DNA from: Lachnospiraceae bacterium UBA1759
GTDB lineage: Bacteria > Bacillota > Clostridia > Lachnospirales > Lachnospiraceae
Direction of reading: 5' to 3'
NCBI GenBank assembly: GCA_002315555.1
Contig: DCHF01000015.1
Span: 1 to 41,394, forward strand
Length of the DNA: 41,394 bases
Shown here: positions 1 through 7,343 of the stretch, one piece after another
How positions within the stretch are numbered: the stretch's first letter is position 1
Layout: the number at the start of each line of letters is the position of its first letter
Position numbers and translations under genes: made by a program
The notes under the pieces: generated by a model
Databases searched by the model: none
Seen by the model: the letters and a program-made list of their open reading frames with translations, nothing else
Told to the model about the DNA's origin: nothing

Positions 1-65
1 CTTGATTTTTCATAGCTGGTCTCCATAAATTCTAATATGTTATCGTTTTGTAAATCGGAATTCAT
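1..65 (-). CDS. N-terminal fragment of a cut-off gene (uncertain)
   Basis: Just downstream of the methyltransferase stop, on the same strand, an open frame starts at ATG 65 and runs off the window edge for 21 codons (MNSDLQNDNILEFMETSY...). It lacks a good ribosome binding site. A second ATG at 13, in another frame, has GGAG seven bases upstream and could be the real start (MKNQ...). Only one can be right, and too little sequence is present to name a product. Confidence 0.25.
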   Translation of the reverse strand, partial: MNSDLQNDNILEFMETSYEKS

Positions 66-69
66 AGAA

Positions 70-876
70 TTATTTACGTTTTTCTCCTTCGTAAATAATA
101 GAAAGCGGGACTCCCTGCCCATTCAGTTCATCAAATCCCACACCTATGTCATAATCAAATTCTTGTAATCCGGTGATTACAATTCTATTCTTGCACATTC
201 CACCTATTATTTCAGAGATCGGATGAGTATAATCCGTAAAGGTTTTGGATGTATATTTCTTCTGCGTGATATAATACATTCCCGCATTTCCGGTCCATTC
301 ATGTTCGAAATATGAATATTTACATTCGAGTTTATGCTCACTGTCATAGACATCTTCTCCAGGACAGGCTAGGGCTGTTGTCAGCGGATGCTGCTCATTT
401 ATAATAATCTTTGCACCGGGTTTCATGCATTTTGAGACAATTTCAAAGTAACGATTCAAATCTTTGAACCAACAGAGTGCTCCAATCGTGATGATTACAA
501 CGTCAAATACTTCGAAATATTCATCACCAATATCATAAATATTAGTTGCAACAAATCTGCAGGGCACATTTAACTCTCGAGCCTTTTCATTCGCAAACGC
601 AACCTGATTCTCTGCGATATCAAACCCGATACCTTTCGCAGCTTTTCCACTGACCACAAGAGAGAGTAATTCTCTTCCGTTATTACAGCAGAATTGCCCA
701 ACGGTTTTCCCTTCTGTGTCAGTGTTTTTCAGTACCTTTATCATATCTTTATTAAAAAACGGATACTCCTCTTTACTAACACGTTCCACAATATCAGCAC
801 CCCAGGATTCAGCACGATTTTCAAAAGCTTCCTCCCATGCCGCTTTATTGCCCTCAATATACTTTTCCATATTCAT
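70..876 (-). CDS. Class I SAM-dependent methyltransferase
   Basis: A 268-residue protein with the Rossmann-type methyltransferase fold. Motif I is seen as VGQFCCNNGRELLSL at about residues 59-73, followed by an acidic end of strand 2 (GIGFDIAENQ) and motif IV-like FDVVIITIGAL. It would transfer a methyl group from S-adenosylmethionine to an unknown, probably small-molecule, substrate in the cytosol. The protein is full length for this family. ATG 876 has AAGG close upstream, and ATG 870 (MEKYIEG) is at a better distance from the same AAGG, so the start could be two codons later. It lies 17 bases from the GNAT gene upstream and may be co-transcribed with it. The substrate cannot be told from sequence. 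Confidence 0.8.
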   Translation of the reverse strand: MNMEKYIEGNKAAWEEAFENRAESWGADIVERVSKEEYPFFNKDMIKVLKNTDTEGKTVGQFCCNNGRELLSLVVSGKAAKGIGFDIAENQVAFANEKARELNVPCRFVATNIYDIGDEYFEVFDVVIITIGALCWFKDLNRYFEIVSKCMKPGAKIIINEQHPLTTALACPGEDVYDSEHKLECKYSYFEHEWTGNAGMYYITQKKYTSKTFTDYTHPISEIIGGMCKNRIVITGLQEFDYDIGVGFDELNGQGVPLSIIYEGEKRK

Positions 877-893
877 CTACCTTTCTCAATTCG

Positions 894-1352
894 TTATTCC
901 CCCTTCACATAATCCGGATCGATCCGGACCATTTCCGTGAGGGCCTTATTCCGGTAATTCAGGTCCTCGCGAAGCGTAAATCCCTGAGCTTCCCAGAAGG
1001 CGTTACCCACCACATTCTTTTTGAAAGCAACAAGCAGGACTTTGTTGATTCCCTCTCTTTTAAGCGCATCGAGTGCCAGGGACAACAGTGTTTCTCCGAT
1101 CCCCCTCCGCCGATAGTCCGGCGATACGCAAGTATGCTGCACGATTCCTCTTCTTCCGTCGTGGCCGCAAAGTATGACGCCTACGACTTTTCCGTCATCC
1201 ACCGCAACATAAGAAATGCCGGGATTTCGATCAAGGTATTTCTTGATTCCTTCACGCGAATCATCTTTGTCGTTCAATCCATTTCCACAAACGATCCATA
1301 GATCGTATGCGGCTTCGTAGTCCTCGATCGTCATCAGTCTGTAATCGATCAT
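894..1352 (-). CDS. GNAT family N-acetyltransferase
   Basis: A 152-residue single-domain GNAT protein. The acetyl-CoA pyrophosphate-binding motif A is visible as VSPDYRRRGIGETLLSLAL (R-x-x-G-x-G type). The later segment NAFWEAQGFTLRED is the usual C-terminal strand/helix with the F-x-E/K-x-x-G-F pattern. It would acetylate an amine on an unknown substrate. The start at 1352 has AGAGGTGAAAAG immediately upstream, an adequate RBS. The gene sits between the methyltransferase and a decayed second GNAT gene; the two acetyltransferases are only 35 bases apart. Confidence 0.85.
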   Translation of the reverse strand: MIDYRLMTIEDYEAAYDLWIVCGNGLNDKDDSREGIKKYLDRNPGISYVAVDDGKVVGVILCGHDGRRGIVQHTCVSPDYRRRGIGETLLSLALDALKREGINKVLLVAFKKNVVGNAFWEAQGFTLREDLNYRNKALTEMVRIDPDYVKGE

Positions 1353-1387
1353 CTTTTCACCTCTTATATCTTCAACAATTCAGCTCT

Positions 1388-1725
1388 TCACACCTTATAC
1401 CGACATGACAAACCTTCCGTAACAAACTCTCCGTTGCTGCACTCATACGAAATCTCCGCAAAATCCGTAAACCCAAGCTTATGAAGGACATTCGCGGAAG
1501 CTGTATTGATCCGGGCATAAGATGTGATACACTCCTTCATTCCGAGTTCACGTACAGCAAATGATAAGACTTTCCTCATGGCCTCGGTGACATATCCGTT
1601 TCCCCAGTACGCTCTGCCGAGGTTGTTTCTTCGTCACACATCCAACAGTGAAAGATCTCCGTTACATCGGATCTCTGTATCGTCCGAAGCTTCAGACGTT
1701 CCGTTTCAATTGTTTTCGTTTTCAT
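1388..1725 (-). pseudogene. GNAT (RimJ/RimL type) acetyltransferase remnant with internal deletion and frameshift
   Basis: From ATG 1725 the frame reads MKTKTIETERLKLRTIQRSD, the typical N-terminus of a RimJ/RimL-like acetyltransferase, up to about CDEETT near 1621, and then hits a stop (TGA) about 14 codons later. In a different frame the C-terminal half begins at about 1618 as GRAYWGNGYVTEAMRKVL and ends at 1388 after NVLHKLGFTDFAE. Together about 112 residues of a family usually near 175 remain. A block of roughly 60-65 residues is therefore missing and the two halves are out of frame. A consensus promoter still precedes the remnant. Confidence 0.75.
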
Positions 1726-1804
1726 CGAAGACCTGCTTTCATGCGTTCGAGTTTTTATGGTGTATTATTTAAAACTCATCACAAAATAATCTGTAAGCAA
1801 AAAT

Positions 1805-1852
1805 GTGACCAATCGTCCACTTCATTATAGTGAACAACCGGTCACATTTCAA
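1805..1852 (-). promoter_or_regulatory. SigA promoter overlaid by two repressor-like operators
   Basis: On the minus strand TTGAAA (1847-1852) and TATAAT (1824-1829) are separated by exactly 17 bp, an excellent promoter aimed at the GNAT remnant. Two related 16-bp semi-palindromes, GTGACCAATCGTCCAC (1805-1820) and GTGAACAACCGGTCAC (1830-1845), match at 12 of 16 positions. One covers the transcription start, the other the -35/-10 spacer. The outer parts also form a perfect 10-bp inverted repeat (1801-1810 with 1840-1849). The pattern resembles a TetR-type operator pair; the regulator is not in the window. Confidence 0.6.
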
Positions 1853-1900
1853 GTCTTTCTTGTAGTCAATGCATATTTTAAATGTCTGTTTTTCTTAAAT

Positions 1901-1960
1901 TCAAAGCTTTTCTCCGGCTTCGAAACCGGCCATTGAAAGAGCAACAAGAAGACGGTTCAT
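1901..1960 (-). CDS. Candidate 19-residue ORF coupled to rsgA
   Basis: The ATG at 1960 overlaps the rsgA stop as ATGA, and AAAGGGAT lies eight bases upstream, so translational coupling is possible. The frame encodes MNRLLVALSMAGFEAGEKL and ends at 1901. An ORF this short can occur by chance. It is listed because of the coupling geometry and a weak resemblance (M-N-K/R-I/L, then S-M at positions 9-10) to the tiny ORF on the other side of rsgA. Confidence 0.3.
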   Translation of the reverse strand: MNRLLVALSMAGFEAGEKL

Positions 1961-2922
1961 CTTTTTATCCCTTTATTAATAGTTTTTTCCTTCGGCATCA
2001 TTCTTTTTACGCGACTGCTTTCCCGCATCAGTGACCGGTACATTTCCCAACGTTCCTCCGGGAGACTCCCGTTTTCAAGCGCTTCTTTCACCGCGCATCC
2101 GGGTTCGCTCTTATGACTGCAGTTTGAGAACCGGCATCGCGTTATCAGTTCCGCGATGTCATCGAACGTCTCGTTCAGCGCGTCCTCCACATCGCCGATC
2201 GCAAACTCACGCATACCGGGCGTATCGATAAAATACGTTCCGTCGATGTCGATCATCTCGCGATGCGTCGTGGTATGCCGCCCCTTGGAATCCTTTTCGC
2301 GGATCCCGCCCGTTTTCATCGATTCATGACCGGAAAGCGCATTGACCAATGTGGACTTTCCGACACCGGAGGAGCCCATCATTCCGATCGTTACGCCCTT
2401 TTTCAGGTACTTGCGCAGTTCCTCCATTCCTTCCCCGGTCACCGAACTCACACAGTATACCTCCATGTTCGGTGCAGTCTCATGCACCTCACGGATAAAC
2501 CTTTCGCGTTCTTTGCAAAGATCGGCTTTGGTTAAAATAATGACCGGCTTGCAGCCTCCGTTCACGGAGGTTGCCGTAAAACGGATGATGCGGTTCATAC
2601 TGAAATCATCATTCATCGAACTCACGATGAACAGGTAATCCAGGTTCGCGACCATCGCCTGCTCTACATAATTCTTAACAAATCTGTCCGCGTGTCCGCT
2701 TCCGTCCGGTCTTCCCAGGAAGCTCTTCCTCTCGCAGATCTCTTCGATGACGACGTCGTTTTCCGACACCTTCCGTACCAGTACATAATCCCCGATCACA
2801 GGATACTCGTTCCGGTATTTGAGTTTTCCGGTCAGCTTTGCCGTGAGCACCTCTCCGTTAAGAAGCACCTCGAACTGACCGCGTGTCACTTTAATAATTC
2901 TTGCTTTTTCTGTATTATTCAT
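1957..2922 (-). CDS. rsgA: Ribosome small-subunit-dependent GTPase A (RsgA/YjeQ family)
   Basis: A circularly permuted GTPase that acts in late 30S ribosomal subunit maturation. In order: an N-terminal OB-fold (GQFEVLLNGEVLTAKL...), G4 motif TKADL, then G1 GSSGVGKST, G3 DTPGM, and a C-terminal zinc knuckle CRFSNCSHKSEPGC. The permuted order G4-G1-G3 is diagnostic. The frame opens at 2958, but that ATG lies inside the U-tract of a terminator hairpin. I prefer ATG 2922 (MNNTEKARI, 321 aa), although its AAGGAG is unusually close. The gene follows a tiny ORF plus terminator and its stop overlaps another tiny ORF. It could be the sole RsgA or a paralogue of one elsewhere. Confidence 0.9.
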   Translation of the reverse strand: MNNTEKARIIKVTRGQFEVLLNGEVLTAKLTGKLKYRNEYPVIGDYVLVRKVSENDVVIEEICERKSFLGRPDGSGHADRFVKNYVEQAMVANLDYLFIVSSMNDDFSMNRIIRFTATSVNGGCKPVIILTKADLCKERERFIREVHETAPNMEVYCVSSVTGEGMEELRKYLKKGVTIGMMGSSGVGKSTLVNALSGHESMKTGGIREKDSKGRHTTTHREMIDIDGTYFIDTPGMREFAIGDVEDALNETFDDIAELITRCRFSNCSHKSEPGCAVKEALENGSLPEERWEMYRSLMRESSRVKRMMPKEKTINKGIKR

Positions 2923-2957
2923 TCTCCTTGCCCGTTCTTTTTGCGGATATCCGGGCA

Positions 2958-2990
2958 TAAAAATACCCGCAGTGATCTTACCGCGGGTAT
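2958..2990 (-). terminator. Rho-independent terminator between the tiny ORF and rsgA
   Basis: Arms ATACCCGC (2983-2990 as read on the minus strand) and GCGGGTAT (2963-2970) pair perfectly, with further GGT/ACT pairing inside, followed on the minus strand by TTTTTAT. It lies 36 bases before the preferred rsgA start, so rsgA expression from the upstream promoter requires read-through or attenuation. Confidence 0.75.
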
Positions 2991-3018
2991 CTGCATATGG
3001 AAAACGGACGTTTCGTTT

Positions 3019-3087
3019 TTACTTTGCATACTCCGAGGTAACTTTATAAGCAGCATTCATGCTGTTTACAACAACGATCTTGTTCAT
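3019..3087 (-). CDS. Candidate small protein or leader peptide, 22 residues
   Basis: An ATG at 3087 is preceded by a near-perfect AAAGGAGGT with 7-base spacing. The frame starts MNKIVVVNSM and ends ...SEYAK with a TAA at 3019. A consensus SigA promoter (3134-3162) lies about 50 bases upstream and a strong terminator (2958-2990) follows, so it forms a complete minimal transcription unit. The peptide is neither clearly a membrane segment nor rich in one amino acid, as a classical attenuator leader would be. I do not recognise a family. It may be a genuine small protein or a leader controlling rsgA. Confidence 0.55.
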   Translation of the reverse strand: MNKIVVVNSMNAAYKVTSEYAK

Positions 3088-3133
3088 TAATATTACCTCC
3101 TTTGAAAAAATTCGGACTTAACAGTCCTAGGAA

Positions 3134-3162
3134 ATCTTATCACTCTGTGACACACGCGTCAA
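3134..3162 (-). promoter_or_regulatory. SigA promoter of the 22-residue ORF
   Basis: TTGACG (3157-3162) and TAAGAT (3134-3139) are 17 bp apart on the minus strand. A small inverted repeat, GGACT-GTTA-AGTCC, lies just downstream at about 3114-3127. Confidence 0.7.
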
Positions 3163-3210
3163 CAGAAAGCCACACAAATTTTCTCCCCGGTTTTAGGACA
3201 CTGTCACAGT

Positions 3211-3870
3211 TTAGATCAGCTGCTGCTCATTGATCATGAGTTTAAACTGAAGACCGAGCTTCTCTGCGGCTTTTCTGCAAAGGACCATACGCTGCATAAA
3301 GATCTCGAAATAGTCCATGACGGAACCCATATGCGTATCGACGGACAGTTTCAGCTTGATGATCGTATGCGCTTCGTTGATCTTCAGTTCGGACTTCTTT
3401 ACGGAATAATTCACGCGGTCGTGGATATCAAAGGTGGAGAGGTCATTATTACGCACACGGTTCTGACGTACATCACTCTTATCGGCGAGGATCAATGCCG
3501 CTGCGAGCGGACTGACCGGAACGCCAAAGCCTTCGTCGTGATTTCCGATCGCAGATATGATCATCGCGATCTCCTTCGGGTCCATTTGCATGTTATCGAG
3601 GATACGAAAGGCCATGACTGCCCCGCTCTGACTATGGTCGACACGGTTGATGACATTGCCGATGTCATGCATATAGCCGGCGATTTTTGTCAGTTCCACC
3701 GTACGTGCGGGATAACCGAGTTCTTCCAGAATGGCTGCCGCCTTCTCCGCGACATAGGTCACGTGCGCAAAGCTGTGCTCGGTATAGCCCATTGCGATCA
3801 GGGATTCGTCCGCGGCCTGAATATACGTATTGATCGTTTCATTCTTCTTGATTTCTTCGTAAGTGATCAT
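3211..3870 (-). CDS. HD-domain phosphohydrolase
   Basis: A 219-residue HD-superfamily protein. The metal-binding residues are visible in order: H near residue 32-36 (EHSFAHVTYV), the HD doublet in AGYMHDIGNVINR, H in VDHSQSG, H in IGNHDEG, and the distal Asp in ALILADKSDV. Such proteins hydrolyse phosphate esters or nucleotides; the substrate is unknown. The C-terminal tail (after about residue 150) lies outside the HD domain. The start at 3870 is supported by CGGAGAAAAAC upstream. It has its own promoter and appears monocistronic. Confidence 0.85.
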   Translation of the reverse strand: MITYEEIKKNETINTYIQAADESLIAMGYTEHSFAHVTYVAEKAAAILEELGYPARTVELTKIAGYMHDIGNVINRVDHSQSGAVMAFRILDNMQMDPKEIAMIISAIGNHDEGFGVPVSPLAAALILADKSDVRQNRVRNNDLSTFDIHDRVNYSVKKSELKINEAHTIIKLKLSVDTHMGSVMDYFEIFMQRMVLCRKAAEKLGLQFKLMINEQQLI

Positions 3871-3916
3871 GTTTTTCTCCGTACAATTCTTAACTTTATA
3901 TTCTTTTCACCCCTTC

Positions 3917-3945
3917 AATATAATCCGTTCCGTGTCGCTTGTAAA
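3917..3945 (-). promoter_or_regulatory. SigA promoter of the HD-domain gene
   Basis: TTTACA (3940-3945) and TATATT (3917-3922) with a 17-bp spacer on the minus strand, about 50 bases before the ATG. Confidence 0.65.
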
Positions 3946-3965
3946 TGTACTCCCGTCCCAAATAT

Positions 3966-3996
3966 AAAACGGGACGATGATACTATCATCGCCCCG
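3966..3996 (-). terminator. Terminator of the alpha/alpha-barrel glycosidase gene
   Basis: Arms CGGGACGATGAT (3970-3981) and ATCATCGCCCCG (3985-3996) form a 12-bp stem with one mismatch and a 3-base loop, followed on the minus strand by TTTTAT. Confidence 0.75.
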
Positions 3997-4052
3997 CGTT
4001 AAATTCCCTGTTCCGGTCACACAATCATAAACCGTACTTCACCGCTCCCTCA

Positions 4053-5873
4053 TTATTCGATCCCGTCCTCCATGGCGATGACGCATAAAAGCGCGCCCCA
4101 GTGATAGAATTTGTCGCTGTTTCCGGAGTCGCAGCCTTCTCCGGTGATCGCGTTATAGTTTTCGTGAACGTGACGGTGTTCGGACCATTCCTTCATGAAA
4201 AGGTGGTATGACTTTTCCGCGAGGTCGTGACGCTCCTCATCCATTCCCGCATTCTTCAGTGCAAGCCAGGTCAGGAAATTGAGCGGGGCCCATACGCGGC
4301 CGCGCCAGTATTCCTGATCGTTGAAAGCGGGATCGTTCCGGGCAATGGCAGGAAGCATCCACTCTCCGTAGAATTCCTGCGGAGCATAATAATGTGCAGA
4401 AATACGCGCCTTACGCGCATCACTTACAGAAGGTGCAAAAAGGGCATAAAAATTAGTCGGTGAGATCCGGTGGGAAAATGCCCCTGTATCCGTCCGTTTA
4501 TTGCAATAGAAGCCAAATTCGTTGTCCCAGAGGCCTTCCAGACCCGCACAGGCCTTATCGTGGCGTTCTTTAAGTTCCGGAAGAACCTCGGTGCGGCCGA
4601 TGATCTGTGCAAGATCGATCAATGCCGCACAATCCATGATGTATAAGCCGGTCAGACCGACATCCTCCAGTTCAAGACGGTTCGTCTCTTTGTTAAAGGG
4701 GACATCATCGTACATCGGCGAATTGTCCAATCCGCTTTCCAGCGCAGCCCCGTAGGTATCATGCACTCCGGTCGTTTCCCACTGATTTCCGAAAAGGACC
4801 GGGATCCGTTCGCTTCCCCAGGCCAGCGCACCGCTTTTGTTCATGCGATGTTTGGCAAACCACCGGTTCCACTGCAGCAGACCGTCAAACATTTCTTCAA
4901 TGATCCAGGTCTCCCCGAGGCGCTTATAGGTTTCCAGAAGCATCCTGCTGCCGACCGGCGGCTGGGAACGGTCAGCGCTCTTCTGTCCGGTCGCATAAGC
5001 AAAATTCGGAACAAAACCATCGACGGTCTGTTCGTTCAGGATCTCCCGCAGATTGCTGTACGCAAGCGCCCGGTTTCCAAAGCTTGCCATATATCCCGCA
5101 AAGAAATTGTCCCAGCAGAACAGCACATAACCGCCGCTCGTGATACTCCATAAACGGCTGACCGGCGATACCACGCGGTCATTATTCGCATCATAGACCG
5201 TATCCCAGGAAAGCGCGCTTTCCATGGCCTCATACATCTCACGCATGCTGCCGTATTCTTCGGTCTTTTCCCGATGAGCCGCTTTTTTTGCTTCGATGAT
5301 CACGCACACCTCCTGGAATGAGCGTGCCTTTCCCGTGGAAAAGGCCACCGGGCCGTCCAGGCAAACGGAAAGCACCGCGGTCTGTACCGGGATGTTCCGG
5401 TCGATCATCTCTTTACCGGTGGTGAAGACACGGTATTCCCGTTCACTTCCGTAACCGTTCAGCTCATTGCGGTTTTTCCTTACATAACCGTCGCGGCCGA
5501 ACAAAAATCCGCTTTCCAGAACGAGCATCGGCGGATGGATCTGTGTTTTCAGCGGCGTAACCAGAAGTACCAGCTCGTCCGCTTCTACCGCCGATTCCAC
5601 GCGGATCTCCATATCACACCAGGTAAAAGACATTTCCGTATAGGAATCATCAAACGCGTGGACGCCCGGGATCGCGACCTCCGAGGGTACGCGCCGGTAT
5701 TCATCCGGGAAGCGCCCCACGAGCGTCTCTTTTAAGTAGTGTCCCTCACGGTACTCCTTGAATGCCAGATTCAAAGCGAAGCCATCCAGCATATGCACAT
5801 GGGAAAGCACGCTGCGTACGTTCCATGTATGCCAGCCGCGGATCTGTTCTTTTTTCAGTTCGGCGTAATTCAT
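4053..5873 (-). CDS. MGH1/GH63-like (alpha/alpha)6-barrel glycoside hydrolase
   Basis: A cytosolic glycosidase of 606 residues. An N-terminal beta-rich part (about residues 1-210) precedes a helical-barrel catalytic domain. The barrel has features typical of the GH63/trehalase-like fold: CWDNFFAGYMAS, a central SGLDNSPMYDD loop, EYWRGRVWAPLNFL, and the C-terminal HVHENYNAITGEG and DKFYHWGALL. The acids in WDN and HENYN are candidate catalytic or substrate-binding residues by family analogy. Exact specificity (alpha-glucoside, mannosylglycerate or other) cannot be assigned. No signal peptide is seen. The frame extends upstream to 6041, but ATG 5873 with AAAGGAG six bases before it is the clear start; the longer reading crosses a promoter and a terminator. 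Confidence 0.8.
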   Translation of the reverse strand: MNYAELKKEQIRGWHTWNVRSVLSHVHMLDGFALNLAFKEYREGHYLKETLVGRFPDEYRRVPSEVAIPGVHAFDDSYTEMSFTWCDMEIRVESAVEADELVLLVTPLKTQIHPPMLVLESGFLFGRDGYVRKNRNELNGYGSEREYRVFTTGKEMIDRNIPVQTAVLSVCLDGPVAFSTGKARSFQEVCVIIEAKKAAHREKTEEYGSMREMYEAMESALSWDTVYDANNDRVVSPVSRLWSITSGGYVLFCWDNFFAGYMASFGNRALAYSNLREILNEQTVDGFVPNFAYATGQKSADRSQPPVGSRMLLETYKRLGETWIIEEMFDGLLQWNRWFAKHRMNKSGALAWGSERIPVLFGNQWETTGVHDTYGAALESGLDNSPMYDDVPFNKETNRLELEDVGLTGLYIMDCAALIDLAQIIGRTEVLPELKERHDKACAGLEGLWDNEFGFYCNKRTDTGAFSHRISPTNFYALFAPSVSDARKARISAHYYAPQEFYGEWMLPAIARNDPAFNDQEYWRGRVWAPLNFLTWLALKNAGMDEERHDLAEKSYHLFMKEWSEHRHVHENYNAITGEGCDSGNSDKFYHWGALLCVIAMEDGIE

Positions 5874-5901
5874 AGGAGGCTCCTTTGCGGATAGTAAAGG
5901 T

Positions 5902-5931
5902 ATTATACAAAACAACGCGTATCGATTACAA
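5902..5931 (-). promoter_or_regulatory. SigA promoter of the alpha/alpha-barrel glycosidase
   Basis: TTGTAA (5926-5931) and TATAAT (5902-5907) with an 18-bp spacer on the minus strand, between the upstream terminator and the ATG at 5873. Confidence 0.6.
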
Positions 5932-5954
5932 GTTGTTTTCTCGAATTCCGCAAG

Positions 5955-5984
5955 AAAAAGGGCCGCAGCAAAAGACTGCGGCCC
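5955..5984 (-). terminator. Terminator after the GH5-like gene
   Basis: A perfect 9-bp GC-rich stem GGGCCGCAG (5960-5968) / CTGCGGCCC (5976-5984), followed on the minus strand by TTTTTCTT. Confidence 0.85.
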
Positions 5985-5992
5985 TGTATTGT

Positions 5993-7330
5993 TTATACGC
6001 GGCTGTCGTGCATAAGATCCGCCGCATGGTCCACATGACAAGCGCTCTTCAGCGTATTCAGAAGCTCAGTCATCAGATCCAGTGCTTCCTGAACATCCAC
6101 ATCGGTACGTTTTCTCATCGCGTTGATACGTGCGGTCGGCGGGTAAGCCATCGGAACCAGTTCGCCGCCTTCCAGAAGACGCGCTGCAAATTCGGCGACT
6201 TCCAGGACCTCCGCAACATCGGTGGTATGGTCGTGACGGTTGTTTCTGCGTACCGCGCGGTTCACACGCTCGCCGAGGATCAGTGCACGTGAGCAGTAAT
6301 CCTCCTGATCCACGTCAGGGCGGATCGCGGTTTCGGTGCGGTTTCGGTAGAAGCCCATGATCGCAGCCACAATGGACGGATCACGTACGGTTCCGTCCGG
6401 ATAAACGACGCCGTGAACGCGGGTCCACATATCGGTACCGATCATCAGCTCGAACAGATACCAGCCGCATTTATGCTCATTGTGAAGTTCAATGGCCATA
6501 TCGTACGGATTTGCGCGGCAGAGACAGCACATTTCATTGTCGACGATGGGCTTGTTGTACTTCCGGCTCAGCTCCTCGGTGTACGTGAGGACATCGTCCA
6601 GACGCTTCCAGGTAGAAGAATAATCATGGAAAATAATAACGTCCACGAGGTCGATGGTTCCGCTCGGCTCCGTCTCCCATGTGAAGATGTTACCGACACC
6701 GATGTCATGATCCGGATCCTTGGACTTCACATACTTCAGGAAATGACGGACGATGTTCCAGGTCTTTTCCTGACGCTCCTTGAGTACCTTCATGCGCTCT
6801 TCGGACGGACGGATCTTAAAATCCTGCACGTATTTCGGCTCTTCATCGTACCAGGTAACAAAATTATCCGTGTAACCGGGTTCATTCGCGATATCCCAGA
6901 ACAGAAGGCCCTCTTCATCTCCGATCGCATCGATCAGCGCGTCACAGTACTCTTCGCCATAGTGCCACTGTGACGGATCGTCAAGGCTTGAGGAGATCGG
7001 ACGGAAGCCGTACTCATCAAGTTCCATGGAGAACTTTTCGTTCGGATCGAAACGGAAGCCCATAAAAATGATCGGATTCGTAGATACACCGTACTGCCAT
7101 GCCGTGTGGACAAAGTCCTTGATATTGGCAAGGAACAGCTCCGGATCCTTCGCGTACATGTTGTAGCTCAAGAAGATACGCGCACTGTTCAGCTGCAGAC
7201 GCTGTGCGTAGCTCATGTCACGCGCAACGATGTCATGATCGTAATGAAGCCAGAAATCCATGTCGTTCATGGAGATCGGAAGCGTGTAGTTAAAACCGCG
7301 CAATTTGCTGTAATCGACCTGTTTCTTCAT
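5993..7330 (-). CDS. GH5-like (clan GH-A) TIM-barrel glycoside hydrolase
   Basis: A 445-residue retaining glycosidase of the (beta/alpha)8 clan GH-A. The acid/base glutamate lies in LLFWDIANEPG (E150), and the probable nucleophile in KPIVDNEMCCL (E266), the usual strand 4/strand 7 arrangement. The first strand (SKLRGFNYTLP) and RIFLSYN are also typical of cellulase/mannanase-like folds. A C-terminal region of about 130 residues follows the barrel. No signal peptide is seen, so it should act on imported oligosaccharides in the cytosol. The start has AAAGGAGACTACC upstream. It is 13 bases from the esterase gene upstream, forming a two-gene operon closed by a terminator. Confidence 0.85.
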   Translation of the reverse strand: MKKQVDYSKLRGFNYTLPISMNDMDFWLHYDHDIVARDMSYAQRLQLNSARIFLSYNMYAKDPELFLANIKDFVHTAWQYGVSTNPIIFMGFRFDPNEKFSMELDEYGFRPISSSLDDPSQWHYGEEYCDALIDAIGDEEGLLFWDIANEPGYTDNFVTWYDEEPKYVQDFKIRPSEERMKVLKERQEKTWNIVRHFLKYVKSKDPDHDIGVGNIFTWETEPSGTIDLVDVIIFHDYSSTWKRLDDVLTYTEELSRKYNKPIVDNEMCCLCRANPYDMAIELHNEHKCGWYLFELMIGTDMWTRVHGVVYPDGTVRDPSIVAAIMGFYRNRTETAIRPDVDQEDYCSRALILGERVNRAVRRNNRHDHTTDVAEVLEVAEFAARLLEGGELVPMAYPPTARINAMRKRTDVDVQEALDLMTELLNTLKSACHVDHAADLMHDSRV

Positions 7331-7343
7331 GGTAGTCTCCTTT

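Noticed and set aside
2923..2958. Twelve-residue longer N-terminus of RsgA (MPGYPQKERARR)
   Set aside because: The ATG is in the U-tract of a terminator hairpin and has no RBS, although the RBS of the chosen start is admittedly close.
5874..6041. N-terminal extension of the alpha/alpha-barrel glycosidase (MSCGPCGGSYARQ...)
   Set aside because: It translates through a terminator and promoter; ATG 5873 with a clear RBS is the true start.
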